NCBI GenBank assembly: GCA_031401675.1
Contig: JANNRR010000004.1
Span: 1 to 37,701, forward strand
Reading direction: 5' to 3'
Source of the DNA: JANNRR01 sp031401675
GTDB lineage: Bacteria; Pseudomonadota; Alphaproteobacteria; Rhodobacterales; Rhodobacteraceae
Length of the DNA stretch: 37,701 nt
Below, piece by piece: positions 37,574 to 37,701 of the stretch. Made by a program: the position numbers and the translations under genes. Within the stretch, counting starts at the first letter, position 1. Every line of letters begins with the position of its first letter. The notes beneath the pieces were generated by a model. It saw only the letters and a program-made list of their open reading frames with translations, was not told the DNA's origin and did no database searches.

Positions 37574-37701
37574 GGACGATGACAGTTGCTCGAAAGTCCG
37601 AGCAAGGCCGAACCGCGAATGGCGCCGGATGCAAAGCGGATTTGGCGGACTGGTCAGACGCCATTTCTGTTGTTTTGCCCGATTTGATTTCAATCAAATC
37701 G

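Overview
The window looks like chromosomal DNA of a high-GC alphaproteobacterium, most likely Rhodobacteraceae. The main signs are a CtrA response regulator beside its inhibitor SciP, TrmFO, a Usg-like protein, GluQ-RS, a 908-residue GyrA with alanine at the usual quinolone position, and several calcium-binding RTX proteins carrying Hint_2 domains. No phage, insertion sequence or CRISPR array was recognised.

Layout. Positions 1-2036 hold the end of a LivH-LivM branched-chain amino acid permease operon with a clear terminator. Positions 2214-3389 hold a small Hint protein. Positions 3819-6913 hold a dimethylglycine/sarcosine dehydrogenase-like flavoprotein and a MocA-like nucleotidyltransferase. 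Positions 7012-15762 are an accessory block of three very large exported-type proteins: RTX plus Hint (1072 aa), RTX (512 aa), and RTX plus DUF4114 plus Hint (1180 aa). Positions 15763-16920 are mostly non-coding, with one tRNA-Leu(CAA) and a 13-bp minisatellite. Positions 16921-21106 hold a neutral zinc metallopeptidase, a YqaA/DedA membrane protein, DsbB, and an arginase-ornithine cyclodeaminase pair that would turn arginine into proline. A second RTX protein (21184-22745 region) is a paralogue of the 512-aa one.

Positions 22959-34343 are housekeeping: Usg-like protein, gyrA, a small unknown, trmFO, gluQ, hisI, an IscU/NifU-like scaffold, a 40-aa membrane protein, and a ligA-recG operon. 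Positions 34747-35029 hold a 19-bp minisatellite. The window ends with ctrA, sciP and mnmA, and a perfect TTAA-N7-TTAAC CtrA box in front of whatever follows.

The least ordinary material is the RTX/Hint block. It shows a four-fold 19-residue W...PC repeat of unrecognised type, four repeats of exactly 125 residues, an internal duplication that seems to have lost one Hint domain, and a poly-G10 tract plus dyad in front of one RTX gene. Five such proteins are present but no type I exporter is encoded here. Other points worth checking are four GAAC boxes on one face of the helix upstream of the 40-aa protein gene, and the two minisatellites.
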